Below, piece after piece: positions 17,424-26,143 of a stretch of 64,000 nucleotides of DNA. Positions within the stretch are counted from its first letter, which is position 1. Each line of letters starts with the position of its first letter. Location: assembly GCF_028994775.1 (NCBI RefSeq), contig NZ_JAJQMN010000007.1, positions 248,001 through 312,000 of the forward strand, read 5' to 3'. This DNA comes from Promicromonospora iranensis. GTDB taxonomy: Bacteria; Actinomycetota; Actinomycetes; Actinomycetales; Cellulomonadaceae. Both the position numbers and the translations under genes were made by a program. A model generated the notes under the pieces. It searched no databases and had not been told where the DNA came from. It saw only the letters and a list, made by a program, of their open reading frames with translations.

Positions 17424-18928
17424 GAGAGGTGACGAGAGGCGGCACGACGAGAGACGTGGTCGTCGTCGGCGCGGGCCCCGCGGGGCTGGCCGCCGCGCTG
17501 GCGGCTGCGTCGGCGGGTGCGCGGGTCACGCTGCTCGACGCGGCCGACGGGCTCGGCGGCCAGTACTGGCGGCACCTGCCGCCGGAGCGTCCGGCCGGTC
17601 GCGAGGGCCTGCTGCACCACAAGTGGGCCGTGTTCGGCGAGCTCGCCGACACCCTGCGGGCGCACCCGGCAGTGACCGTGCTCCCCACGGCCCAGGTGTG
17701 GTCGCTCGAACGGCACGACGGCGGCGTCCGCCTCAACGTCCTGGTGGGGGAGCCTGACGGCGAGGGGCGCGAGTCGCTGGTGCTCGACCCCGACGCCCTG
17801 GTGCTCGCCACCGGCGCCCACGACCGCACCCTGCCGTTCCCCGGCTGGCAGCTGCCCGGTGTGTACTCCGCGGGTGCGGCGCAGGCGCTGGCGAAGGGGG
17901 AGCGGGTAGCGGTCGGGCGGCGCGTCGTCGTCGCAGGGGCCGGGCCGTTCCTGCTGCCCGTCGCGTCGTCGCTGCTGCAGACCGGCGCCACCGTCGTCGG
18001 TGTGCACGAGGCGGGCCGGGTGGGCTCCCTCGCCCGCGGCTGGCTGAACCGGCCCTGGGAGCTCGCGGGCGCTACCGGAAAGGCCGGCGAGCTGGCCGGC
18101 TACGTCAGCGACCTGGTGCGCCACCGCGTGCCGTGGCGGCCCCGCGAGGCGGTGGTCGCCGCGCACGGCGTCGGACAGGTCGAGGCGGTGACCATCGCCC
18201 GCCTGGACGACAACTGGGCACCGGTCGCGGGCACGGAGCGACTGGTGGAGGCGGACGCCGTGTGCGTCAGCCACGGCTTCACGCCGCGGCTGGAGCTGGC
18301 GATCGCCGCCGGGTGCGACCTGTCGCCGGGCCGGTTCGTGCGGGTCGACGACCGCCAGGCCACCTCGGTGCCCGGGGTGTGGGCCGCCGGCGAGATCACG
18401 GGCATCGGCGGCGCTGACGCGGCCCTGGCGGAGGGCACCGTGGCCGGGACGGCGGCGGCCGGTGGAGACACCGGCTCCGGAGCCGCCCGCACCGCCGGCC
18501 GGGCCAGGTCCCGGGCGCGCGGTTTCGCGGCGCGCATCGAGGCCGCGCACGGTATCCGCGCCGGGTGGACCGCCTGGCTGCGCGACGACACGGTCGTCTG
18601 CCGCTGCGAGGAGACCACCTACGGGCGCGTGCGCGAGGTCGTCGAGCTGACCGGGTCGCGCGAGGCGCGGTCCGTGAAGCTGACCAGCCGCGCGGGCCTC
18701 GGCCCGTGCCAGGCACGGATGTGCGGCCGGACGCTCCAGGAGCTCCTGGCCGGTCCGGGTGCCTGCGGCGATGCAGAAGGTGCCGGGGGTGGCACGACAT
18801 CGACCGTGGACCGTCGTCCGCTCGTCGTCCCGGTCCGGCTCGGCGACCTCGCGGCTCTGCCCGCCCCTCGGCGCTCACCTTCCCCACTGACAGCAGCAGA
18901 ATCCCAACCCGGAGGAGACCGGACATGA
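17420..18928 (+). CDS. D-hydroxyproline dehydrogenase, large FAD/NAD-type alpha subunit with BFD [2Fe-2S] domain
   Basis: The 502-residue protein begins with a dinucleotide motif (VVVVGAGPAGLAAALAAASAG) and LGGQYWRHLP, has a second nucleotide-binding fold ([21 protein letters not shown]), and ends in a BFD-like [2Fe-2S] domain with CRCEE (about 395) and GPCQARMCGRT (about 430). This is the HcnB/LhpE-type architecture. The start at 17420 is fixed by an ATGA overlap, and its own stop overlaps the deaminase gene the same way. The C-terminal tail of about 55 residues is Pro/Ala-rich and looks dispensable. Confidence 0.87.
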   Translation: MREVTRGGTTRDVVVVGAGPAGLAAALAAASAGARVTLLDAADGLGGQYWRHLPPERPAGREGLLHHKWAVFGELADTLRAHPAVTVLPTAQVWSLERHDGGVRLNVLVGEPDGEGRESLVLDPDALVLATGAHDRTLPFPGWQLPGVYSAGAAQALAKGERVAVGRRVVVAGAGPFLLPVASSLLQTGATVVGVHEAGRVGSLARGWLNRPWELAGATGKAGELAGYVSDLVRHRVPWRPREAVVAAHGVGQVEAVTIARLDDNWAPVAGTERLVEADAVCVSHGFTPRLELAIAAGCDLSPGRFVRVDDRQATSVPGVWAAGEITGIGGADAALAEGTVAGTAAAGGDTGSGAARTAGRARSRARGFAARIEAAHGIRAGWTAWLRDDTVVCRCEETTYGRVREVVELTGSREARSVKLTSRAGLGPCQARMCGRTLQELLAGPGACGDAEGAGGGTTSTVDRRPLVVPVRLGDLAALPAPRRSPSPLTAAESQPGGDRT

Positions 18929-19842
18929 ACCAGCGTTTCGACCTCGGCGGCGTGATCGTCGCCACCACCCTCGCCTTCAAGCCTGACGCCGCCGCGCCCG
19001 CGGGCCTCGCCGTCGACTACGAGCGGTTCGCCGCGCACTGCGAGTTCCTCATCGACAACGGCTGCCGCGGCGTCGGGCCGAACGGCTCGCTCGGCGAGTA
19101 CTCGTCCCTGACGGACGACGAGCGCCGCAAGGTCGTGCAGACCGCCGTCGCGACGGTCGGCGGCCGCGGGCTCGTCGTCGCCGGCGTGCACGGCGTCGGG
19201 TCGCACCAGGCCACGTACTGGGCGGAGCTCGCCAAGGAGGACGGCGCGGACGCCGTCCTGCTGCTGCCGCCCACCATCTACCGCGCGAACCGGTCCGAGG
19301 TGATCGAGCACTACACGCGCGTCAACGAGGTGGGTATCCCGATCATGATCTACAACAACCCGTTCGACACGAAGGTGGACCTGACGCCGGACATCCTTGC
19401 CGAGCTCGCCGAGCTGGAGAACGTCGTCGCCGTGAAGGAGTTCTCCGGCGACGTGCGGCGCGTGCTGGAGATCAAGGAGCTGGCCCCGGACCTCGACGTG
19501 ATCGCCGGCGCCGACGACCTGCTGTTCGAGTCGCTGGTGGCGGGCGCCACCGGCTGGTTCGCCGGCTACCCGAACGCGTTCCCGCGCGAGGCCGTCGAGA
19601 TCTACACGCTGGTCACCGAGGGCAAGATCGTCGAGGCCCGGGAGCTGTACAAGCACCTCGTGCCCGCGTTCCGCTGGGACTCCCGCACCGAGTTCGTGCA
19701 GGCCATCAAGCTCTCGATCGACATGGCCGGGCAGAGCTACGGTGGGCCGACCCGCCCGCCGCGCGGCCCGCTGACGGCAGAACACGAAGCCCAGGTCCGC
19801 AAGGACACGGAAGCAGCGCTCACCTACATCGCCTCCCGTTGA
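18925..19842 (+). CDS. Delta1-pyrroline-4-hydroxy-2-carboxylate deaminase (DapA/NAL superfamily)
   Basis: The 305-residue (beta/alpha)8 protein of the dihydrodipicolinate synthase/NAL family has the Schiff-base Lys171 in VVAVKEFSGD and Tyr143 in MIYNNPF. Between the dehydrogenase subunits and the epimerase it is best read as the deaminase (LhpC type) that turns pyrroline-4-hydroxy-2-carboxylate into 2-oxoglutarate semialdehyde and ammonia. GGAGGAG (18911-18917) precedes ATG 18925. Its last codons and stop lie inside a perfect 25-bp inverted repeat. Confidence 0.87.
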   Translation: MNQRFDLGGVIVATTLAFKPDAAAPAGLAVDYERFAAHCEFLIDNGCRGVGPNGSLGEYSSLTDDERRKVVQTAVATVGGRGLVVAGVHGVGSHQATYWAELAKEDGADAVLLLPPTIYRANRSEVIEHYTRVNEVGIPIMIYNNPFDTKVDLTPDILAELAELENVVAVKEFSGDVRRVLEIKELAPDLDVIAGADDLLFESLVAGATGWFAGYPNAFPREAVEIYTLVTEGKIVEARELYKHLVPAFRWDSRTEFVQAIKLSIDMAGQSYGGPTRPPRGPLTAEHEAQVRKDTEAALTYIASR

Positions 19843-19902
19843 GTGCTGGCTATTTGCGCCCTCGAAAGGATTCGACAGCGCAAATAGCCAGCACTCAACG
19901 GG
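19835..19902. repeat. Perfect 25-bp inverted repeat overlapping a stop codon
   Basis: The arms 19835-19859 and 19878-19902 are exact reverse complements (25 bp); the 18-base loop contains a smaller inverted repeat TCGAA-AGGA-TTCGA (19862-19875). The left arm covers the last codons and TGA (19840-19842) of the deaminase; the right arm ends 12 bases before the epimerase ATG, so the ribosome site GGAAAGGAG begins within the last bases of the stem. The arms are AT-richer than the surroundings. It could act as a processing or attenuation hairpin, or be a REP/MITE-like insertion. Confidence 0.9.
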
Positions 19903-19914
19903 AAAGGAGACAGC

Positions 19915-20916
19915 ATGCGTAGCAGCAGGACCATCACCGCCGTCGACTCGCACACCGAGGGCATGCCCACGCGTGTGATCACGGGCGGCGTCGGGCGGAT
20001 ACCGGGCGACACGATGAACGACCGGCGGCTGTACTTCATGGAGCACATGGACGAGCTGCGGCAGTTCCTCATGAACGAGCCGCGCGGGCACGCCGCGATG
20101 AGCGGCGCCATCCTGCAGCCGCCGTCGCGGCCCGACTGCGACTGGGGCGTCGTCTACATCGAGGTGTCCGGCTGCCTGCCCATGTGCGGGCACGGCACCA
20201 TCGGCGTGGCGACGGTCCTGGTCGAGACGGGCATGGTCGACGTCGTCGAGCCGGTCACCGAGATCCGGCTCGACACGCCGGCCGGGCTCGTCGTCGCGAA
20301 GGTGGCCGTCAGCGACGGCCACGCGGACGCCGTGACCATCGAGAACGTACCGAGCTTCGTGACCGCCCTCGACCAGAAGGTCGAGGTTCCCGGCTACGGC
20401 ACCGTCCCGTACTCGATGGCGTTCGGCGGGAACTTCTACGCGCTCGTCGACCTGGCCGACCTCGGGCTGCCGTTCGAGCGGACCCGGCAGCAGGACCTGC
20501 TCGCCGCCGGGCTCGCGATCATGGACGCGATCAACGAGACCGCCCTGCCGAAGCACCCGGCGCTCGACGGCGTGGCGGGTTGTCACCACGTCGAGCTCAT
20601 CGCCCCCGGCTCGGACGCGCGCCACTCCCGCCACGCGATGGCGATCTGGCCGGGCTGGTTCGACAGATCACCGTGCGGCACCGGGACGTCCGCCCGCATG
20701 GCCGAGCTCTGGACCCGCGGCGAGCTCGCGCTGGACACCGACTTCATCAACGAGTCCTTCATCGGCAGCCGGTTCGTCGGCCGCCTGGTCGCCGAGACCA
20801 CCGTCGCGGGCGTGCCCGCTGTCGTGCCGACCATCACCGGGCGCGCCTGGGTGACCGGCACCGCCAACTACCTGCTCGACCCCAGCGACCCGTTCCCCGC
20901 GGGCTTCGTCTTCTGA
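19915..20916 (+). CDS. 4-hydroxyproline 2-epimerase (proline racemase family)
   Basis: The 333-residue protein has both catalytic cysteines of the family: Cys91 in PMCGHGTIG and Cys254 in DRSPCGTGTSAR. Presence of both indicates an epimerase/racemase rather than a trans-3-hydroxyproline dehydratase, in which the first is replaced. It would convert trans-4-hydroxy-L-proline to cis-4-hydroxy-D-proline, the substrate of the dehydrogenase encoded upstream. The ribosome site GGAAAGGAG is good. It is separated from the deaminase by the 25-bp inverted repeat, so its expression may be uncoupled from the genes upstream. Confidence 0.92.
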   Translation: MRSSRTITAVDSHTEGMPTRVITGGVGRIPGDTMNDRRLYFMEHMDELRQFLMNEPRGHAAMSGAILQPPSRPDCDWGVVYIEVSGCLPMCGHGTIGVATVLVETGMVDVVEPVTEIRLDTPAGLVVAKVAVSDGHADAVTIENVPSFVTALDQKVEVPGYGTVPYSMAFGGNFYALVDLADLGLPFERTRQQDLLAAGLAIMDAINETALPKHPALDGVAGCHHVELIAPGSDARHSRHAMAIWPGWFDRSPCGTGTSARMAELWTRGELALDTDFINESFIGSRFVGRLVAETTVAGVPAVVPTITGRAWVTGTANYLLDPSDPFPAGFVF

Positions 20917-20968
20917 GCCCGACTGCTGGGCCCGACTGCTGGGCCCGACTGCTGGGCCCGACTGCTGG
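20917..20968. repeat. Four perfect copies of a 13-bp tandem repeat after a stop codon
   Basis: GCCCGACTGCTGG occurs four times head to tail (20917-20929, 20930-20942, 20943-20955, 20956-20968), starting at the base after the epimerase TGA. The copies are identical, which suggests recent slippage. It fills most of the gap to the semialdehyde dehydrogenase. Confidence 0.95.
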
Positions 20969-21008
20969 GTCGCTCGCCATACCTGCCATCTGCTGAGGAG
21001 CCGAACCC

Positions 21009-22505
21009 ATGACCGCCACCGCGGCCCCTGAACACCTTGACCGCAGCGTCGACGACGTGGCCCGCCGGGCCCAGCACGCGTTCGACGGCCTGACCCGCAC
21101 GGCCCCCGGCGTGCGCGCCACCGCCCTGCGCGGCGCGGCCGCCGCCCTCGCCGACCACGCGGACGAACTGGTAACCCTTGCCCAGGAGGAGACCGGCCTG
21201 GCCGAGGCCCGGCTCCGCGGCGAGCTCAAGCGCACGCAGGTGCAGCTGCGCCTGTTCGCGCATGTCGTGTCCGACGGCGCCTACCTGGACGTCCGCCTCG
21301 ACGAGGCCGACCCCGACTTCGTCCTCGGCCCTCGACCCGACCTGCGCCGCAGCCTCTGGCCGGTCGGCCCCGTGCTGAACTTCGCGGCGAGCAACTTCCC
21401 GTTCGCGTTCTCCGTCGCCGGCGGGGACACGGCGGCAGCGCTCGCGGCGGGCTGCCCGGTGATCGTCAAGGCGCATCCGGGGCACCCACGGCTGTCGGAG
21501 CGCACGGCCGAGATCGTCACCGCTGCGCTGACCGAGGCGGGCCTGCCGGAGGCCACGCTGCAGCTGGTCGCCTCCCAGGACGCGGGGATCGCGCTGGTCG
21601 AGCATCCCGCCGTGCGGGCTGCGGCGTTCACCGGGTCGCTACGGGTGGGGCAGCTGCTCGCCGCCCGGGCGGCCGCGCGGCCCGACCCGATCCCGTTCTT
21701 CGGCGAGCTGGGCAGCGTCAACCCGGTGCTCGTCTCGGCGCACGCCCTGCACGAGCGCGGCGGCGAGCTGCTCGGCGGCTACGTGGCGAGCGTGTCGGGC
21801 TCGGCCGGCCAGCTCTGCACCAAGCCGGGCTTCCTCCTCGTCCCCGAGGGCGCCGAGTACGACGACGCCGTGGCCGACGCCGCCGCGCAGGTTCCGGAGC
21901 ACCGGCTGCTCAACCCGTCGATCGCGGACGGGTACGAGCGCCGGGTCGCGCAGGTGCTGGGGGTGGACGGCGTGCGCGTCGTGCACGCGGGCGGCTTCCG
22001 GCGCGCCGCTGACGGGCAGGCCTGGGTGACTCCGACGTTCGTCGCCGTCCCGCTCGACCTGCTGCGCCGCGCGGGAGCGGCGCTGCTCGACGAGGTGTTC
22101 GGGCCGTTCTCCGTGATCGTGGAGTACCCCGATGGCACGGACCTGGCCGCCGTCGTCGCCGAGCTGTTCCCCGGAAACCTCACCCTGACGCTCCATCTGG
22201 GGGAGCGCGAGGCCGCCGAGGAGCAGGCCGCCCTCGTGGCGCGCCTGGGCCGGCACGCGGGGCGGGTTCTGCTCGGTGGCTGGCCCACTGGCGTGGCGGT
22301 CACGCCGGCGATGCAGCACGGCGGACCGTGGCCTGCCACGACCACCGACGGGACATCGGTCGGGACGGCGGCGATCGGCCGGTTCCTGCGAGGGGTCGCC
22401 TTCCAGGACGCCCCGCAGGAGCTGCTGCCCCCGCCCTTGCGCGACGACAACCCGTGGGGCGTGCCACGAACTGTGGCCGCTCGGGGGGAGTCACTGGGCT
22501 GGTGA
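21009..22505 (+). CDS. 2-oxoglutarate semialdehyde (2,5-dioxovalerate) dehydrogenase
   Basis: The 498-residue aldehyde dehydrogenase shows NFAASNFPFAFS (substrate and cofactor region), the general base Glu233 in FFGELGSVNPV, and the nucleophile Cys270 in GSAGQLCTKPG; this pattern is typical of the KGSADH type. It would oxidise 2-oxoglutarate semialdehyde to 2-oxoglutarate with NAD(P)+, the last step of hydroxyproline breakdown. TGAGGAG precedes the ATG. The 3' end carries a 16-bp near-duplication across the stop codon, then a terminator-like hairpin. Confidence 0.9.
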   Translation: MTATAAPEHLDRSVDDVARRAQHAFDGLTRTAPGVRATALRGAAAALADHADELVTLAQEETGLAEARLRGELKRTQVQLRLFAHVVSDGAYLDVRLDEADPDFVLGPRPDLRRSLWPVGPVLNFAASNFPFAFSVAGGDTAAALAAGCPVIVKAHPGHPRLSERTAEIVTAALTEAGLPEATLQLVASQDAGIALVEHPAVRAAAFTGSLRVGQLLAARAAARPDPIPFFGELGSVNPVLVSAHALHERGGELLGGYVASVSGSAGQLCTKPGFLLVPEGAEYDDAVADAAAQVPEHRLLNPSIADGYERRVAQVLGVDGVRVVHAGGFRRAADGQAWVTPTFVAVPLDLLRRAGAALLDEVFGPFSVIVEYPDGTDLAAVVAELFPGNLTLTLHLGEREAAEEQAALVARLGRHAGRVLLGGWPTGVAVTPAMQHGGPWPATTTDGTSVGTAAIGRFLRGVAFQDAPQELLPPPLRDDNPWGVPRTVAARGESLGW

Positions 22506-22519
22506 GTCGCTGGGCTGAT
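22488..22519. repeat. 16-bp direct duplication spanning a stop codon
   Basis: GAGTCACTGGGCTGGT (22488-22503) is followed directly by GAGTCGCTGGGCTGAT (22504-22519), 14 of 16 identical. The TGA of the dehydrogenase gene is formed across the junction (22503-22505), so the duplication touches where the protein ends. Confidence 0.75.
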
Positions 22520-22539
22520 GACCGCACCCGGGTTCACGA

Positions 22540-22578
22540 GCGCCCGGTCGATCCCGCCCGAGGGCGGCGACCGGGCGC
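22540..22578. terminator. Hairpin between convergent genes, probable bidirectional terminator
   Basis: An 11-bp outer stem (GCGCCCGGTCG, 22540-22550, with CGACCGGGCGC, 22568-22578) encloses a 6-bp inner stem (CCGCCC/GGGCGG), separated by a 3-base bulge on one side. It lies between the convergent ends of the hydroxyproline operon and the aldo/keto reductase gene. There is no U tract, as is common in actinobacteria. Confidence 0.7.
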
Positions 22579-22597
22579 CGATCTGACCACGGTCGAG

Positions 22598-23776
<1,179 letters not shown>

Positions 23777-23807
23777 TCAGCGGATCTGGAGATGCAGTAC
23801 GCCAGAA

Positions 23808-23823
23808 TCGAACGTATATTCGA
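23808..23823. promoter_or_regulatory. LexA-like SOS box
   Basis: TCGAACGTATATTCGA differs by one base from the actinobacterial SOS box TCGAAC-N4-GTTCGA. It contains TATATT (23815-23820), a good -10 element, and lies 46 bases before the ATG of the DUF222-HNH gene, so LexA bound here would block transcription. Confidence 0.65.
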
Positions 23824-23869
23824 CTGATAGGCGGCGGTAAGGCGGTCTGTATAGGGAAAGGGGGCGCAT

Positions 23870-26059
23870 ATGGGCCAGGCGGAGAAGTGGCTTTCGGGCG
23901 AAAACACCAGCCTCGATGTGGTCGCGGAACGGTCCCTGCGCCCGCTGGTCGCGGAACTGCCGGCCAAGTCTTCTTCGGTAAGGCATGGTGCAAGCTCGGG
24001 ACCCATCCTGAGCTGGGGTGCGGTAGCCCTTGGCCATGAAGGTGCTCTGCCGTCGGCCACTGTGACCTGGCCCGGCCACGGTCGGTCCGTCGCCACCTCG
24101 ACCGTCACTGCCGCTGGCACCGCCGTCCCGGCAGCGACCGCTGTCGCTGGTACCGCCGCTCCGGTTGTGGCTCTGGCCGGTGTGACGGCCGGCGTAGGTA
24201 CCGGCGACGTGGCTGGTGGTGCTCAGATCGGGCTGGATGGGATGCCGATGGGCGCAGGCCTGGTGAGTGTGCTGGCGGATGTCGAGGTCGCTGATCTCGC
24301 GGACGATGTGCTGCTCGACGTCGCGGCACGGTGGCAGGACGTCATCTCCTGGGCAACCGCGATGCAGTCACGCGCGCTGGGCGAGATCGCCCGGCGCAGG
24401 TCGTGGACCGAGGAGCACAACGCCGCGGCCGCGGAGATCAGCGCCCGCCTGCGCGTGCCGCAGCGCGAGGCCAACAAGCATCTCGCTCGTGGCGCGGGCC
24501 TGGCCGAGCACCCTCAAGTCATGAACGCCCTGCACGACGGCCTGATCGACACCGCCAAGGCCGACATCCTCCTGCGCAGCGGCAACCTCCCGCTTGAGCA
24601 GCGCGAGGAAGCGATCACCCGGTACCTGCCCCAGGCGCCCGATCGCACTCGCGAATGGCTGCGCAACAAGATAAACGCGTTCGCCAACCAGCTCAAGGGC
24701 GCCTTGGCGGCCGCCAAGCATGCGAGGTCTCGCCGTGCCGTCTATCTCGACCCGGCCGACAACACCATGGCATGGATCAGTGCGAACCTGCCCGCCACCG
24801 ACGCCGCTGCCGTGTGGGACGCGATCGAACAGGCCGCCCACGCCCTGCGCCGCGCACCGGGAGCGACCCGGAGCCTGTCGCAGGCCCGTGCCGACGCACT
24901 CGTCGCGATCACCACCGGTCGCCTCATCGTCCCGCCCCATCCCGAGTGCGGCCCCTCCAGCATCGCAGCCGCGGTCGGTACCGCGACCGCTGACGTCGCG
25001 ACGACCAATGTCGCGACACGGACACCGACGCCGGCGGCGGCGGCGACGGCAACGGCAAGGTCCGACAATCCGGCAAAGGCGGGAAGCGCTAAGACGGGAA
25101 CCGCAAAGACGGGAACCGCAAAGACACCAGGGCGTGTAGTGGCGACGAGGGGCGTCGCGCCGACGGAGGCTGCTGCGCCGGCGGAGGGTGACGCGGTGGA
25201 TGCCTCGCCCGAGGAGGTCCTGCCCCGGACGACCCTTCCGTCCACCGGCTGTACCTGCGGGGGCTGTACCTGCGGTGGCACGACGATACGAGTCATCCCG
25301 GTCAAGCCGCAGATCCGGATCACGGTTGCTGCCACCACACTCCTTGGCCTGGACGACAATCCCGGACACCTGGACACGTACGGCCCCCTCCCCGCCGACA
25401 TCGCCGCCCAGGTCGCCACCGACGCGACCTGGCAGCGACTCCTGGCCGACCCCGTCACCGGGATCCTGACCGACTACTCCACCACCGCCTATCAGCCCGG
25501 CAAGCTCCTCCGCCAGGCTGTCATCGCACGGGACGAGACCTGCACGTTCCCACAGTGCGACCGACCAGCCCGGTGGGCTGATCTGGACCACATCACTCCC
25601 TTCGATCACCACCTCGACCCAGCTGGTCAGCCACCGGGCGCCCCCGGACAGACCCGTGCGACCAACCTCCAACCCCTGTGCCGTGCGCACCACCTCGCTA
25701 AGACCCACCACGGCTGGACCCCGGTACGCGACCCTGCCACCGGAATCACGACCTGGACCGCACCCACCGGACACAGCTACACCCGGCTCGCCACCCAGAG
25801 CGCGCCGAACCCGGCGAGCCAGGCCGGCCTGAACATGCGAGTCGGCCAGGTGAGCAACGACATCACGAGCCTGACTGACGACACCCGGGCACGTCTCGGA
25901 CAACCACCAATCGACGAGGCGCGCACCACGACACGACCCACCGACGTGTCGCCCTTCGACGGGTTGCCCGCCAACAGGCCGTCCACCGTAGAGGCTGAGG
26001 TCGAACGGCCAACTACCGAGCAGCGGCTACGACGCTTCCCCGATGAACCACCTTTCTAG
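23870..26059 (+). CDS. DUF222 / HNH endonuclease-domain protein (13E12-repeat-like)
   Basis: The 729-residue protein has an Ala/Thr-rich N-terminus (to about 120), a DUF222 domain (about 130-345), a low-complexity linker with TAKTGTAKTGTAKT and a Cys-rich CTCGGCTCGG repeat (about 395-470), and a C-terminal HNH domain (CTFPQCDRPARWADLDHITPFD ... NLQPLCRAHHLAKTHHGW, about 555-630) with both CxxC-type Cys pairs and the catalytic DH. Such proteins are multicopy and poorly understood in actinobacteria. AGGGGG supports the start. The SOS-like box upstream suggests damage induction, as reported for mycobacterial 13E12 genes. Confidence 0.88.
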   Translation: MGQAEKWLSGENTSLDVVAERSLRPLVAELPAKSSSVRHGASSGPILSWGAVALGHEGALPSATVTWPGHGRSVATSTVTAAGTAVPAATAVAGTAAPVVALAGVTAGVGTGDVAGGAQIGLDGMPMGAGLVSVLADVEVADLADDVLLDVAARWQDVISWATAMQSRALGEIARRRSWTEEHNAAAAEISARLRVPQREANKHLARGAGLAEHPQVMNALHDGLIDTAKADILLRSGNLPLEQREEAITRYLPQAPDRTREWLRNKINAFANQLKGALAAAKHARSRRAVYLDPADNTMAWISANLPATDAAAVWDAIEQAAHALRRAPGATRSLSQARADALVAITTGRLIVPPHPECGPSSIAAAVGTATADVATTNVATRTPTPAAAATATARSDNPAKAGSAKTGTAKTGTAKTPGRVVATRGVAPTEAAAPAEGDAVDASPEEVLPRTTLPSTGCTCGGCTCGGTTIRVIPVKPQIRITVAATTLLGLDDNPGHLDTYGPLPADIAAQVATDATWQRLLADPVTGILTDYSTTAYQPGKLLRQAVIARDETCTFPQCDRPARWADLDHITPFDHHLDPAGQPPGAPGQTRATNLQPLCRAHHLAKTHHGWTPVRDPATGITTWTAPTGHSYTRLATQSAPNPASQAGLNMRVGQVSNDITSLTDDTRARLGQPPIDEARTTTRPTDVSPFDGLPANRPSTVEAEVERPTTEQRLRRFPDEPPF

Positions 26060-26084
26060 GGCGCGGGCAGAGCAGTACCGGCAA

Positions 26085-26117
26085 GCCGGCCGACCCAGCC
26101 GGCCGACCCAGCCGGCT
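26085..26117. repeat. 13-bp tandem repeat after the DUF222-HNH gene
   Basis: GCCGGCCGACCCA occurs twice (26085-26097, 26098-26110) plus GCCGGCT (26111-26117), 25 bases after the TAG stop. Its GC-rich CCGG cores could also pair as a weak terminator. Confidence 0.8.
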
Positions 26118-26143
26118 CGCAGCCCGCACCCGAGCCGGAGACG

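Noticed and set aside
19835-19902. Hairpin as a riboswitch
   Set aside because: A perfect stem with a small loop has no room for a ligand-binding core; a simple palindrome explains it.
20917-20968. Tandem 13-bp repeats as a CRISPR array
   Set aside because: Units are head to tail with no spacers, too short, and no cas genes are present.
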